A DNA stretch of 64,000 nucleotides from Paenibacillus sp. S150 (GTDB lineage Bacteria > Bacillota > Bacilli > Paenibacillales > Paenibacillaceae): NCBI RefSeq assembly GCF_019352175.1, contig NZ_JACBYI010000009.1:124001-188000 (forward strand), in the 5' to 3' direction. Under the pieces are notes generated by a model. It was not told the origin of the DNA. It saw only the letters and a list, made by a program, of their open reading frames with translations, and ran no database searches. Made by a program: the position numbers and the translations under genes. Shown here in pieces: positions 27,189 to 35,320 of this stretch (positions are counted from its first letter, which is position 1; each line of letters opens with the position of its first letter).

Positions 27189-29120
27189 ATGAGCGCGATC
27201 GCCGGAATCTATCATTTGCAGCATCAGCCTCTGGACCCTGAGCATGGGCCTGGACTTATGCAGCAGCTTAACCGCTATCCGGCTGATGACATCAGTATGT
27301 GGCAGGGCAAGGAGATTTTCCTGGGCTGCATGTCGCAGTGGATCACTCCACAATCTCTTGGAGAGACGCTTCCTTTCTATGATTCCGACCGGAAGCTGGC
27401 GATTACCGCTGATGCTATTATTGACAACCGGGATGAGTTATTCGGGCGGCTTCAGGTGCCGCAAGAGGACAGAGCTTCCATGCCGGACAGTCTGCTCATT
27501 CTGCTGGCCTATGAGAAATGGGGCGAACAGACGCCGGTTTATCTCATTGGAGATTTTGCCTTTATGATCTGGGATGAACGGAAGCGGATGCTCTTCGGGG
27601 CCAGGGATTTCTCCGGGAACCGCACGCTTTACTTCCAGCGGAAGGGAGGACTATTCTCCTTCTGCACAGTCATCCACCCGCTGCTGTCCCTGCCGGGAGC
27701 GGGACGGGCGCTCAATGAGGAATGGGTGTCCGAGTTTCTGGCCATCCAGACTCGTACCGATGCCATGGACCTCTATTCTACGGTCTATCAACCGGTAGAA
27801 CAGCTGCCGCCTTCCCATTCCGTTTCAGTAAAAGGCGGAAACATCACCTTCTCCCGCTACTGCACACTGCAGGCTCCCCCCAAGCTGCGGCTACGCTCAG
27901 GCCGGGAGTATGTGGAAGCCTTCCGCGAAGTGTTTGGGCAAGCGGTCCGCGACAGGCTCCGGACGCATCTTGCGGTCGGTGCCAACTTAAGCGGCGGCCT
28001 GGATTCGGGATCGGTAGTCAGCTTTGCTGCCGCCGAGCTTCGGCGCCGGGGCCAACCACTGCATACCTTCAGTTCATATCCGGTGGACAACTTTGCCCCT
28101 TTCAATCTCGGCAAACGCGTCGCCGACGAGCGTCCCTATATCCGGGAGACCATTGATTATGTGGGGAACATTCAGCCGGATTTTCTGAACTTTCCCGAGC
28201 TGAGTCCGTACAGCGAAATTGATGAGTGGCTGGATATCATGGAGATGCCTTATAAATTTATTGAAAACTCCTATTGGCTAAAAGGAATCTTTGAGCAGGC
28301 GCAGCTGAAGAATATCGGTGTGCTGCTCAGCGGACAACGCGGCAACTGGAGCATCTCCTGGGGGCCGGCACTGGACTATCAGGCCAAGCTGATCCGTGAA
28401 TTCCGCTGGATATCCTTTTACCGGGAGAATAGGCAGTACAATGAGTCGATGGGAGCCAGCCGCAGGAAGGTGCTGCAAATTGTCGGCAAAAAAGCGTTCC
28501 CGTCCCTGGCCCGGCTGCTGCCGGCCAGGCAGGAAGCGCCCCCTGAGCTGATTCATCCCGATTTCGCGCGGCGCACGGAAGTGCAGGAACGGCTTAAGGC
28601 GATGGGCATGAACGGCGGGCCGTCTTCCCAGACGGTGTACGATATCCGCCGCAGGCATTTTGAGCAGCCGCATATCTGGAACGTCAACGGAACGGTGGCT
28701 ACGAAGCTGTCGCTGAAATACCGGGTGTGGGATCGTGACCCTACGAACGATTTGCGCGTTATCCGCTTCTGCCTGTCTGTTCCGGAAGGGCAGTATGTTC
28801 AGAACGGGGTGGACCGTTCGCTGATCCGCAGAGCTATGGAAGGCTTGCTGCCGGATGAGGTGCGCCTGAACCGGAAGCGGCGCGGTGTGCAGGGAGCGGA
28901 CGGGATTTGCCGGATGCTTCCGCAATGGAAGGATTTTATAAAAGAGCTTCAAGAAATGATTCAAGACCCCCGAACTTCTGTTTACTTAAATCATGCCGGG
29001 CTCGCCGGATGCTTGAACCGGCTGGGTAGTGAGCCCGCACCCAATTTAATTTTCAACTCGGATTTTCGGCTTCTGACACGAGGATTGGTATTTCATCGTT
29101 TCTTGAAGCGTCTATCCTGA
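27189..29120 (+). CDS. lasC: Lasso peptide cyclase (asparagine synthetase homologue, C protein)
   Basis: 643 residues from ATG 27189 (GGTGGGGG 7-14 nt upstream); the frame opens at 27054, but that extension is not family-like. The protein starts MSAIAGIYHLQHQPL: Ser replaces the catalytic Cys2 of true glutamine amidotransferases, as in lasso cyclases. The N-terminal Ntn-fold domain covers about 1-210; the AsnB-type synthetase domain has the ATP/PPi motif NLSGGLDSGS (SGGLDS at 268-273). The enzyme adenylates the side chain of core Asp9 and joins it to the new N-terminal amine, closing the ring around the tail. It opens the operon C-A-K-B1-B2-D; the precursor starts 30 bp downstream. Confidence 0.93.
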   Translation: MSAIAGIYHLQHQPLDPEHGPGLMQQLNRYPADDISMWQGKEIFLGCMSQWITPQSLGETLPFYDSDRKLAITADAIIDNRDELFGRLQVPQEDRASMPDSLLILLAYEKWGEQTPVYLIGDFAFMIWDERKRMLFGARDFSGNRTLYFQRKGGLFSFCTVIHPLLSLPGAGRALNEEWVSEFLAIQTRTDAMDLYSTVYQPVEQLPPSHSVSVKGGNITFSRYCTLQAPPKLRLRSGREYVEAFREVFGQAVRDRLRTHLAVGANLSGGLDSGSVVSFAAAELRRRGQPLHTFSSYPVDNFAPFNLGKRVADERPYIRETIDYVGNIQPDFLNFPELSPYSEIDEWLDIMEMPYKFIENSYWLKGIFEQAQLKNIGVLLSGQRGNWSISWGPALDYQAKLIREFRWISFYRENRQYNESMGASRRKVLQIVGKKAFPSLARLLPARQEAPPELIHPDFARRTEVQERLKAMGMNGGPSSQTVYDIRRRHFEQPHIWNVNGTVATKLSLKYRVWDRDPTNDLRVIRFCLSVPEGQYVQNGVDRSLIRRAMEGLLPDEVRLNRKRRGVQGADGICRMLPQWKDFIKELQEMIQDPRTSVYLNHAGLAGCLNRLGSEPAPNLIFNSDFRLLTRGLVFHRFLKRLS

Positions 29121-29150
29121 CGGATGAATACATGGAAGGGGGTGACAACT

Positions 29151-29276
29151 ATGAAAAAGGAATACAGCAAGCCCGCTTTGGAAGTGCTCGACGTCAAAAT
29201 GACTATGGCTGGACCTGGAATCAGCATCGCCGACTCCTTCCAAGATGATCCGGATGAGGTCGTACATTACTCCTAA
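29151..29276 (+). CDS. lasA: Lasso peptide precursor, paeninodin-like (A)
   Basis: 41 residues; GGGGGTGA lies 7 nt before the ATG. The leader is MKKEYSKPALEVLDVKMTM (19 residues). It has the YxxPxL motif (Tyr5, Pro8, Leu10) bound by the PqqD-like B1 protein, and Thr at the second-last position (Thr18), which the protease and cyclase need. The 22-residue core begins AGPGISIAD and ends DPDEVVHYS. Ala1 and Asp9 predict a 9-residue macrolactam ring; residues 10-22 form loop and tail, with Phe11 and Gln12 after the ring and His20-Tyr21 near the end. It shares AGPG, Asp9, FQ, DPDE, VHY and the terminal Ser with paeninodin as I remember it, but differs at several positions. The terminal Ser22 is the expected phosphorylation site for the kinase encoded next. 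Confidence 0.93.
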   Translation: MKKEYSKPALEVLDVKMTMAGPGISIADSFQDDPDEVVHYS

Positions 29277-29295
29277 GTTGCTTTTGGTTCGCGAA

Positions 29296-29334
29296 GCCCT
29301 CATCCCCCTAAGCTTGCTGGAGGGGGATAAGGGC
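29296..29334 (+). terminator. Strong hairpin just after the precursor gene (attenuator/stabiliser)
   Basis: GCCCTCATCCCCCT (29296-29309) pairs with AGGGGGATAAGGGC (29321-29334): 13 of 14 positions match around an 11-nt loop. It lies 20 bp after the stop. The run of T that follows is short (TATCTTTA), so it is likely to terminate only partly or to protect the precursor mRNA, giving more precursor than enzymes. Confidence 0.7.
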
Positions 29335-29342
29335 TATCTTTA

Positions 29343-29447
29343 AAAGATAAGAATTTATATGTTTCACGCTATAAATTATCCTTCTCTTTCTCGCTGTAAC
29401 GGATACCGTCCTATAAGGACGGCGCAGCCGTTTCTGCTTGAAAGATG
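29343..29447. repeat. Dispersed structured repeat, copy A (inside the lasso operon)
   Basis: AAAGATAAGAATTTATATG, then TTTCACGCTATAAATTA..CTCTTTCTCGCTG, the stem core CCGTCCTATAAGGACGG, and CAGCCGTTTCTGCTTGAAAG. The same blocks in the same order occur at 35814, 63050 and 63790. This copy lacks one T in the central palindrome and has the outer arm AACGG/CCGTT. It sits between the precursor and kinase genes and must be transcribed with them unless the preceding hairpin terminates. Confidence 0.85.
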
Positions 29448-29500
29448 ATGCAATATCCACCCGCGGAAAACGGGGAAATCGAAGATATGGAGTGAATCGT

Positions 29501-30439
29501 ATGGCTGCTACCGTTCAAGGCTTGGCCTACAAAGCTTTTGGGCTGCAAATTCACAGCGGATTTCCTTTGCCGGAGCTTCCGCTTACCGGTGAACCGGGAC
29601 TGATCGGCAGCGTATCGGTTGTTCAGGAGGATCTGGCGGAACGCTGGGAGGCGGTGCCGAAGATTACGCCGAGCATTGGAGTATCCGGGTCTGAGGTCAT
29701 GTTCGAGGCGAAGGATACAGCTGTCTTTTCCGTGCAGAACGGCAATACGATCACAGTATCACCTGTTCCCGGTGCAGACCCGGATTGTGTCCGGCTGTTC
29801 ATCCTCGGCAGCTGTATGGGAATCCTGCTGATGCAGAAACAGATTCTTCCGCTTCACGGCAGCGCGCTTGTCATTGATGGCAGGGCCTATGCGCTGGTTG
29901 GACGTTCAGGGGCAGGCAAGTCAACGCTCGCCTCGTATTTGATGGAGCAGGGCAGTCCGCTGATCAGCGACGACGTTATTCCCGTTATGGTGCAAAATGG
30001 ACATCCATTAGCAGTTCCAGGTTATCCGCAGCAGAAGCTGTGGCAGCAGAGCTTGGACTATTTGGGAATGAATTCGTCCGCCTACCGTCCTCTGTTTGAG
30101 AGAGAGACCAAGTTTGCAGTGCCGGTGCATGACCGCTTTTATGGCGAGCCCTTGCCGCTGGCCGGGGTGTTTGAGCTGTCGCTCACCCGTGAGGGACCGG
30201 CAGCCTTGCAGCCGATTCACGGCATGGAGCGGTTTCACACGTTATATAACCATACTTATCAAAAAGCGATTGTGGACCGGATTGGCATCCGCGAGTGGCA
30301 TTTCGGCATGCTGGCCTCGTTCGTGAACCGGCTGCCGATGTACCGGCTGACCCGGCCTGAGCAGGGCTTCAGCGCTCCGCAGCAAGCCTCGCTGATTCTT
30401 GAAACGATCCGACAACAAGTGAAGGGGATGAACACATGA
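29501..30439 (+). CDS. lasK: HPr kinase homologue, lasso peptide tail kinase (K)
   Basis: 312 residues from ATG 29501 (GGAGTG 6 nt upstream; an earlier in-frame ATG at 29438 lies in the repeat and lacks a site). The P-loop is GRSGAGKS (134-141), followed by GSPLISDDVIPVM, the HPrK/P Asp-containing segment. Normal HPr kinase targets and the N-terminal hexamerisation domain are not evident; instead residues 10-120 form the distinct N-terminal half of lasso-associated kinases (FGLQIHSGFPLPELPL). In paeninodin-type clusters this enzyme phosphorylates the hydroxyl of the C-terminal Ser of the precursor. Here the precursor ends in Ser, which fits. Its stop overlaps the next start (ATGA). Confidence 0.88.
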   Translation: MAATVQGLAYKAFGLQIHSGFPLPELPLTGEPGLIGSVSVVQEDLAERWEAVPKITPSIGVSGSEVMFEAKDTAVFSVQNGNTITVSPVPGADPDCVRLFILGSCMGILLMQKQILPLHGSALVIDGRAYALVGRSGAGKSTLASYLMEQGSPLISDDVIPVMVQNGHPLAVPGYPQQKLWQQSLDYLGMNSSAYRPLFERETKFAVPVHDRFYGEPLPLAGVFELSLTREGPAALQPIHGMERFHTLYNHTYQKAIVDRIGIREWHFGMLASFVNRLPMYRLTRPEQGFSAPQQASLILETIRQQVKGMNT

Positions 30440-30741
30440 ATATGAATACTGCGGATATACTGTCCCTTGATTCGGTGCTCATGCAGTGTGAAGGCAACAT
30501 TGCCAGCGACATGGACGGCGAGAAGGTCATGCTGAATGTGAAGAATGGCAAGTACTACAACCTAGGCGAGGTAGGCGGAGAAATCTGGACAGCGCTGGCG
30601 TCGCCTGTGACTGCGGGCCGGGTGGTGGAGATCATTCAGGAGAGCTTTGAGGTTCCGGAAGAAATTGCCCGTCAGGATGTATTTGCCTTTTTGCGGAGCC
30701 TGCTGAATGAGGAGCTTGCCTCCATCGTAAGCCGGCCATGA
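30436..30741 (+). CDS. lasB1: PqqD-like leader-binding protein (B1)
   Basis: 101 residues with the winged-helix PqqD/RiPP recognition element fold: GEKVMLNVKNGKYYNLGEVG then GEIWTALASPVTAGRVVEII. B1 proteins bind the YxxPxL part of the leader and hand the precursor to the B2 protease. ATGA overlaps couple it to the kinase upstream and to B2 downstream. Length is usual for stand-alone B1 proteins. Confidence 0.9.
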   Translation: MNMNTADILSLDSVLMQCEGNIASDMDGEKVMLNVKNGKYYNLGEVGGEIWTALASPVTAGRVVEIIQESFEVPEEIARQDVFAFLRSLLNEELASIVSRP

Positions 30742-31196
30742 TTACCCTCCGGCGCATACGCCTGCTGCTGACGGTCGACAAAGCCGCCTTGGCGCTCGTT
30801 CCCGAGGCGCTTTGGAGGCTTTTTCTCGTTCGAATCCAGCTGTTGTTTCCTTTTGCCAAGACGGCACCGCAGCTGGGGATACAGTCCAGGGAGACACCGG
30901 CGGTGTCGAAAGAGGGCGATATCGCCCGCATCCAGCATATTACCAAGGCTATCCGGGTCATCAGCCGCTACACGCCCTGGAAAAGCACATGTATGGTCCG
31001 GGCGGTTGCGGGACTGAAAATGCTCGAGAAACGCGGGATCGAGAGCACGCTGTACATGGGAGTCGCCAAGGACAGGCAGGGCCGGATGATTGCCCATGCC
31101 TGGCTGCGCAGCGGGGCGTATTATGTCTCCGGCGACGATGCGATGAAGGGATTTGTAGTGGTGGAGAAATTCGCCAAAGTGTTACATGCCGAGTGA
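30738..31196 (+). CDS. lasB2: Transglutaminase-like leader peptidase (B2)
   Basis: 152 residues, the normal size for split B2 proteins. The catalytic Cys is in WKSTCMVRAVAG (Cys85) and the His in MIAHAWLRSG (His120); the Asp is probably in the following YYVSGDD segment. It removes the 19-residue leader after Met19 so that the Ala1 amine is free for ring closure. Start overlaps B1 by 4 bp. Confidence 0.92.
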   Translation: MITLRRIRLLLTVDKAALALVPEALWRLFLVRIQLLFPFAKTAPQLGIQSRETPAVSKEGDIARIQHITKAIRVISRYTPWKSTCMVRAVAGLKMLEKRGIESTLYMGVAKDRQGRMIAHAWLRSGAYYVSGDDAMKGFVVVEKFAKVLHAE

Positions 31197-31209
31197 TCGA
31201 GGTGGGTCC

Positions 31210-33015
31210 ATGCAAGCGATAATCTATTACATCCGGCAGCTTCAGCGCTTGTCCGGAGTCAAGCTGTATCTGAATTTGATCGGTATGGTGGTCAGCGGCC
31301 TCCTGGAAAGCTCCGCCATTCTGCTGCTGGTCCCTATGCTGGGCATGGCCGGCATCCAGCTTGGCGGGAGCGCGGCGGGCTATAATCTTCCCATGCTCGG
31401 TTTCATATCGGAGCTGCCGCAGACAGCGGCGCTTCTGCTGGTGCTCGGGGCGTATGTGTTCATCGTGCTGTGCCAGAATCTGATCTCGCGTTCTGTGGCT
31501 GTGCGGAACGTGGATATTCAGCAGAGCTACAGCCGGCAGCTGCGGTATGAGGTGTACAGCGCGCTGCTGCGGGCGGAGTGGTCTTTTTTTCTGAAGAAGC
31601 GCACCTCCGACCTGATCAACGTAATGACCACCGAGATGGCCAGAGTGCTGGCGGGAATCAGCTGCTTCCTGCAATTCCTGACTTCACTGCTGTTCACGCT
31701 GGTGCAGATCGGCTTCGCCTTCTGGCTGTCTCCCAGGATGACCCTCTCTGTATTGGTCTGCGCCGTCCTGCTGTCCTTATTCTCCCGGAGATTTATCCGC
31801 AAGGCGAAGAAGCTGGGCAGCCGCACTTCCCTGCTGGGCCAGCAGTATCTGGCCGGGATTACGGACCAATTGAACGGCATCAAGGATATCAAAAGCAACA
31901 ATCTTGAGCATTCCCGGCTGAGCTGGATGCATGATTTCACGGCTGAGGTCAAAAGCGAACAGCTGGATTACACGCGGCTGCGCTCCAATTCCCAGCTGCT
32001 GTACAAAATGTCCTCCACGCTGCTGATCGCGGCGTTCATCTTCGTCTCCTTCCGCTTTCTGCATGCGGAGGGTCCTTACCTGCTCCTGGTTATCCTGGTG
32101 TTCGCCCGGCTGTGGCCGACCTTTGCCACCCTGCAGTCGCTGATGGAGCAGCTTGCGTCCGTGCTGCCGTCCTTCAAGCAGCTGCAGCTGCTCCAGGAGG
32201 AGTGTCTGCAGGCTGCGGAGCATGGCCCGCAAGGACCGCTGGAGCCGGTGGCTGCAGTGGCTCCAATGACGCTGAAGCATGGGCTGGTAGCGCGGAGCGT
32301 AGACTTCCGCTACAGCCCGAGCGAGCCGGAATATTCACTGCGCGGCGTGAACGTGGCCATCCCGGCCAGGCGGATGACGGCAATTGTTGGCCGTTCGGGC
32401 GCGGGCAAAAGCACACTCGTCGATCTGCTCATGGGGCTGATGCAGCCGGAGTCGGGAGAGATCCTGGCCGACGGGCAGCCGATTACGGGGGAGCGGCTGC
32501 TCTCCTACCGGCGTTCCATCGGATATGTGGCGCAGGACCCGTTTCTGTATAATGCGACAATCCGCGATAATCTGACGATGATCAAACCGGATGCGAGCGA
32601 GGAGGAGCTGTGGGAGGCACTGGAATTCGCCTCCTCGGCAGAATTTGTCCGCAAGCTGCCGGAAGGACTGGATACGCTGCTTGGCGACCGCGGCGTCCGC
32701 CTGTCAGGCGGAGAGCGGCAGCGGCTCGTGCTGGCGCGGGCGATTATCCGCAAGCCGTCCATTCTGGTGCTGGACGAAGCGACAAGCGCGCTGGATACCG
32801 AGAACGAGAAACGGATTCAGGAGGCGCTGGAACGCCTGAAAGCTTCAGTGACGGTCATTGTCATTGCGCACCGCCTGTCCACCATCCGGGGAGCCGATCA
32901 GATTCTGGTCATCGACCAGGGCCGGGTCATTCAGCAGGGAATCTATAGCGGCCTGGCCTCGGAAAAGGGGGGCATGTTCAGCCGCCTGCTCAGCAGCCAG
33001 GAGGAGGCGATGTAG
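31210..33015 (+). CDS. lasD: ABC exporter for the lasso peptide (D)
   Basis: 601 residues from ATG 31210 (GAGGTGGG 5-9 nt upstream; an in-frame ATG at 31186 lies inside B2). An N-terminal ABC type-1 membrane domain with six helices (about 20-300) is fused to an ATPase domain: Walker A GRSGAGKS, signature LSGGERQRLVLARAII, Walker B ILVLDEATSALD, H-loop IVIAHRLSTI. No peptidase C39 domain is present, as expected because B2 removes the leader. It exports the mature peptide and probably gives self-immunity. Last plus-strand gene of the cluster; no lasso isopeptidase is seen. Confidence 0.92.
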   Translation: MQAIIYYIRQLQRLSGVKLYLNLIGMVVSGLLESSAILLLVPMLGMAGIQLGGSAAGYNLPMLGFISELPQTAALLLVLGAYVFIVLCQNLISRSVAVRNVDIQQSYSRQLRYEVYSALLRAEWSFFLKKRTSDLINVMTTEMARVLAGISCFLQFLTSLLFTLVQIGFAFWLSPRMTLSVLVCAVLLSLFSRRFIRKAKKLGSRTSLLGQQYLAGITDQLNGIKDIKSNNLEHSRLSWMHDFTAEVKSEQLDYTRLRSNSQLLYKMSSTLLIAAFIFVSFRFLHAEGPYLLLVILVFARLWPTFATLQSLMEQLASVLPSFKQLQLLQEECLQAAEHGPQGPLEPVAAVAPMTLKHGLVARSVDFRYSPSEPEYSLRGVNVAIPARRMTAIVGRSGAGKSTLVDLLMGLMQPESGEILADGQPITGERLLSYRRSIGYVAQDPFLYNATIRDNLTMIKPDASEEELWEALEFASSAEFVRKLPEGLDTLLGDRGVRLSGGERQRLVLARAIIRKPSILVLDEATSALDTENEKRIQEALERLKASVTVIVIAHRLSTIRGADQILVIDQGRVIQQGIYSGLASEKGGMFSRLLSSQEEAM

Positions 33016-33176
33016 AGCCTGCAGCATTAGGTCCTGATTTCGTGCAATCCAATAAGCGGTAAACGCCCCGGCAAGCTTATTCCCTCCCTAAAAGCGCAGC
33101 TTCCAGAGCTTCCGTCCCGCAGGTTCGCCAATATCTGTCTACCGGCTCCAGGCTATCGCCTGCACCGGAAGCCTCT

Positions 33177-34361
33177 CTACTTCGTACCGCCGCGTACCCT
33201 GCGCCAGGTCCACAAAAAAGGGCGTAAAGGAAAGTAGAGCACATGCAGCCTTTTTGGCAGCGGCAATGTTTTTGCATCCGCCGCGTAAGGATACAGGAAG
33301 CCGATAACATACAGGAGCTGATGCCAGGGCGTCAGGATCGCGGGCTGATAATATTTGTAATGCCGCTTCACCTCCGGCTCCAGGGGAGGATTGTGCAGAT
33401 TGACCATGCGCGCCACATAGAATAGCGCAAGCCGGGCTATCCGCCGAGCCTTGGGCCGCTCTGCGAGGCCCGCCAGCGCGGGTTCGACGGGCGCTTCCAG
33501 CAAGTCGGCGGCAAGCAACAGCGCCTGCCCGCCCGCATCGGCGTAATTATAACGCTGCAGCAGTCCGCTCAGCTTGCCGGAGTCGGGCTTTTGCAGCAGC
33601 AGCAGTTTGATATCCAGCAGCCATCTCAGTCTCGACCAGCCATGGCGCGAGCCATGGGCAACCAGAAAAAGAAACAAGTCCTCGCTGCCCAAATAATGAA
33701 CATTCCGGCCGAAGTGGCTGCTGGTCCGCGCACGTCTCCATAGCTCATCGAACCCAGGCTCCCTGGAGGGACCGGGGCTTAACCGCCAATGCACCTCGGC
33801 CTTGATTCCCTTGGCGGGATGATTGAATGTCGTATGATGCTCCCGCCATTTCCAATCCCCCAGAATACTCTCGAAATCCTCTTCCTTTATATATCCGAGC
33901 CGGACCAGCAGCGCTTCCGCTTCAGCCAGCTGTTCCATCGGTACCAGGAAGTCGAGATCACGCGAGGTGCGCAGCGAGATATCGCCGTACAGCTCCTGGG
34001 CCAGTACGGGTCCCTTCAGGAACAAGGAACGGATATTCTGCTTCGCCAGCTCTTCGCCGATATAGCCCATTTCCCCGCTGAGCTGGAGCATTTGAACGGT
34101 ATTTTTGCGGTATTCCCATTTCAAACGCTGGGTAACCCCGGCAGGGACATGCTCTTCATGCATCCGGCTAAGCTTTGGATATATGTATGGAAACACGCGA
34201 TGATGCAGGGACAGCCGTACCCATAGCTCCCAGTCGATATCGGCGAACATCTGTGGATTCCGCTCTGCCGTTTCATCGATGTCATCAGTTTTCAGTACTG
34301 CAAGAAGAAGCATCAGCTCCTTGGACAAGCTCTTTTTATCCAGGGCATACCCGTCAGTCAT
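33177..34361 (-). CDS. Nucleotidyltransferase-family protein beside the lasso cluster
   Basis: 394 residues from ATG 34361 (AGGAG 7 nt upstream; the frame opens at 34427 without a site). It looks like the NTP_transf_5-type family: an N-terminal helical region, then KQNIRSLFLKGPVLAQELYG and ISLRTSRDLDFLVPMEQLAE, where RDLDFLV is the DxD-type metal-binding motif, and a downstream EVHWRLSP segment. Such proteins recur in lasso clusters of Firmicutes. It converges on lasD with 160 bp between stops and no clear terminator. I recall that a related enzyme in the Bacillus pseudomycoidin cluster adds sugar to the phosphorylated tail; that memory is unverified here, so the role as a second tailoring enzyme is inference. 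Confidence 0.8.
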   Translation of the reverse strand: MTDGYALDKKSLSKELMLLLAVLKTDDIDETAERNPQMFADIDWELWVRLSLHHRVFPYIYPKLSRMHEEHVPAGVTQRLKWEYRKNTVQMLQLSGEMGYIGEELAKQNIRSLFLKGPVLAQELYGDISLRTSRDLDFLVPMEQLAEAEALLVRLGYIKEEDFESILGDWKWREHHTTFNHPAKGIKAEVHWRLSPGPSREPGFDELWRRARTSSHFGRNVHYLGSEDLFLFLVAHGSRHGWSRLRWLLDIKLLLLQKPDSGKLSGLLQRYNYADAGGQALLLAADLLEAPVEPALAGLAERPKARRIARLALFYVARMVNLHNPPLEPEVKRHYKYYQPAILTPWHQLLYVIGFLYPYAADAKTLPLPKRLHVLYFPLRPFLWTWRRVRGGTK

Positions 34362-34602
34362 AAGAAATCTCCTCACTTGGATTTGTACCGCTTTGTTCTG
34401 GACAGGCGTTCGGTTTAAAGAACGCATTGTGAGCGTAACATCAATAACAGAAAATTGTCAATTTTCCGGACTATGCCAAATACAGCAGCTCAAGCTCCTT
34501 AGAATGTATATAACATTGAAAATAGGCTATTGACGCAGTCCGGGGATTTGATAGATTAGAAAGAGGAAAGTACAGCGAAGCTGAGTAGGCTGGGAGATGG
34601 AA

Positions 34603-34686
34603 CATGATTATCTATGAGGCAACCAAGGAAGAATTTATGGATGATGTTACCGAAGACAGTATCGCCGTAAAAATCCACCAGAGGTA
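34603..34686 (+). pseudogene. N-terminal scrap of a DUF2075-type helicase-domain protein
   Basis: ATG 34603 with GGGAGATGG upstream encodes MIIYEATKEEFMDDVTEDSI then AVKIHQR and stops after 27 codons. MIIYxATKxEFMxDV is the start I associate with DUF2075 'DNA/RNA helicase domain' proteins of over 500 residues. Almost all of the gene is missing, and the sequence passes directly into a transporter remnant. Confidence 0.45.
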
Positions 34687-34689
34687 GAC

Positions 34690-34996
34690 GGAAAAGACTG
34701 GCGGCGTCTTGGCGATGCCGTTCTTCAATACCCCTTCCGCAGTGCTGCTGCAGGAGAAGGTGGAGCCCGATTACCTGGGCAGAGTATTCGGTGTGCTGGG
34801 CATGATCTCAAGCTCTATGATGCCGCTTGGGATGCTCATCTTTGGTCCGCTGGCCGATGTGGTGGAAATTGAATGGCTGCTGAGGCTGACCGGGCTGCTG
34901 ATGTTTATTCAGGGATTTTTCCTGCTGGGCAGCAGGGCGCTGGTAAAGGCGGGTGAACCTGCGCCGGCTGCGGCGGGCGCGGAGGAACAGACGTGA
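34690..34996 (+). pseudogene. MFS transporter C-terminal remnant
   Basis: The frame GGVLAMPFFNTPSAVLLQEK then VEPDYLGRVFGVLGMISSSM and GMLIFGPLADVVEIEWLLRL matches the last three helices of macrolide-efflux-like MFS transporters. The first nine helices are absent; ATG 34714 is an internal Met, not a start. It joins the DUF2075 scrap at about 34688. A terminator that once served it lies at 35127. Confidence 0.7.
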
Positions 34997-35126
34997 TTTG
35001 GAGGTGCGCTGCAAGTGACGGGCGCTGTATTCGGCATATCCCCCGCTGTATTCCATCAGAAGCAAAAGGCCGCTTCCCTGTGGCTCAGCCGTAATAAAGG
35101 GGATGATGGACCGCCTGTTCTTGGAG

Positions 35127-35167
35127 AAACGGGAGCTGCCCCTGTCAGGGACGGCGAACCCGTTTTT
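35127..35167 (+). terminator. Intrinsic terminator downstream of the MFS remnant
   Basis: AAACGGG (35127-35133) and CCCGTTT (35159-35165) enclose an inner CCCTG-T-CAGGG stem, followed by TT. The rest of 34997-35320 holds nothing recognisable. Confidence 0.6.
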
Positions 35168-35320
35168 GCTTGGAGCCGTGGAATAATATTTTGTCCAAAA
35201 GATTGAAATCAAGGAGTGCAGTACGGTAGAATTGCACTATATAGCTGCGCCCGGAATGTGCAAGCTTCCCAGGCCTGCTATACGACCAGCAGATTTAACC
35301 AAGAAGGGGATTGTAACGTT

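Noticed and set aside
29151..29276. 8-residue ring or an acceptor other than Asp9 in the lasso core
   Set aside because: Position 8 is Ala and position 7 is Ile. The next acids (Asp13, Asp14, Asp16, Glu17) would make rings far larger than the 7-9 residues known for lasso peptides.
33077..33310. 77-codon minus-strand ORF overlapping the end of the nucleotidyltransferase
   Set aside because: No ribosome site and no recognisable content. It overlaps a gene with clear motifs.
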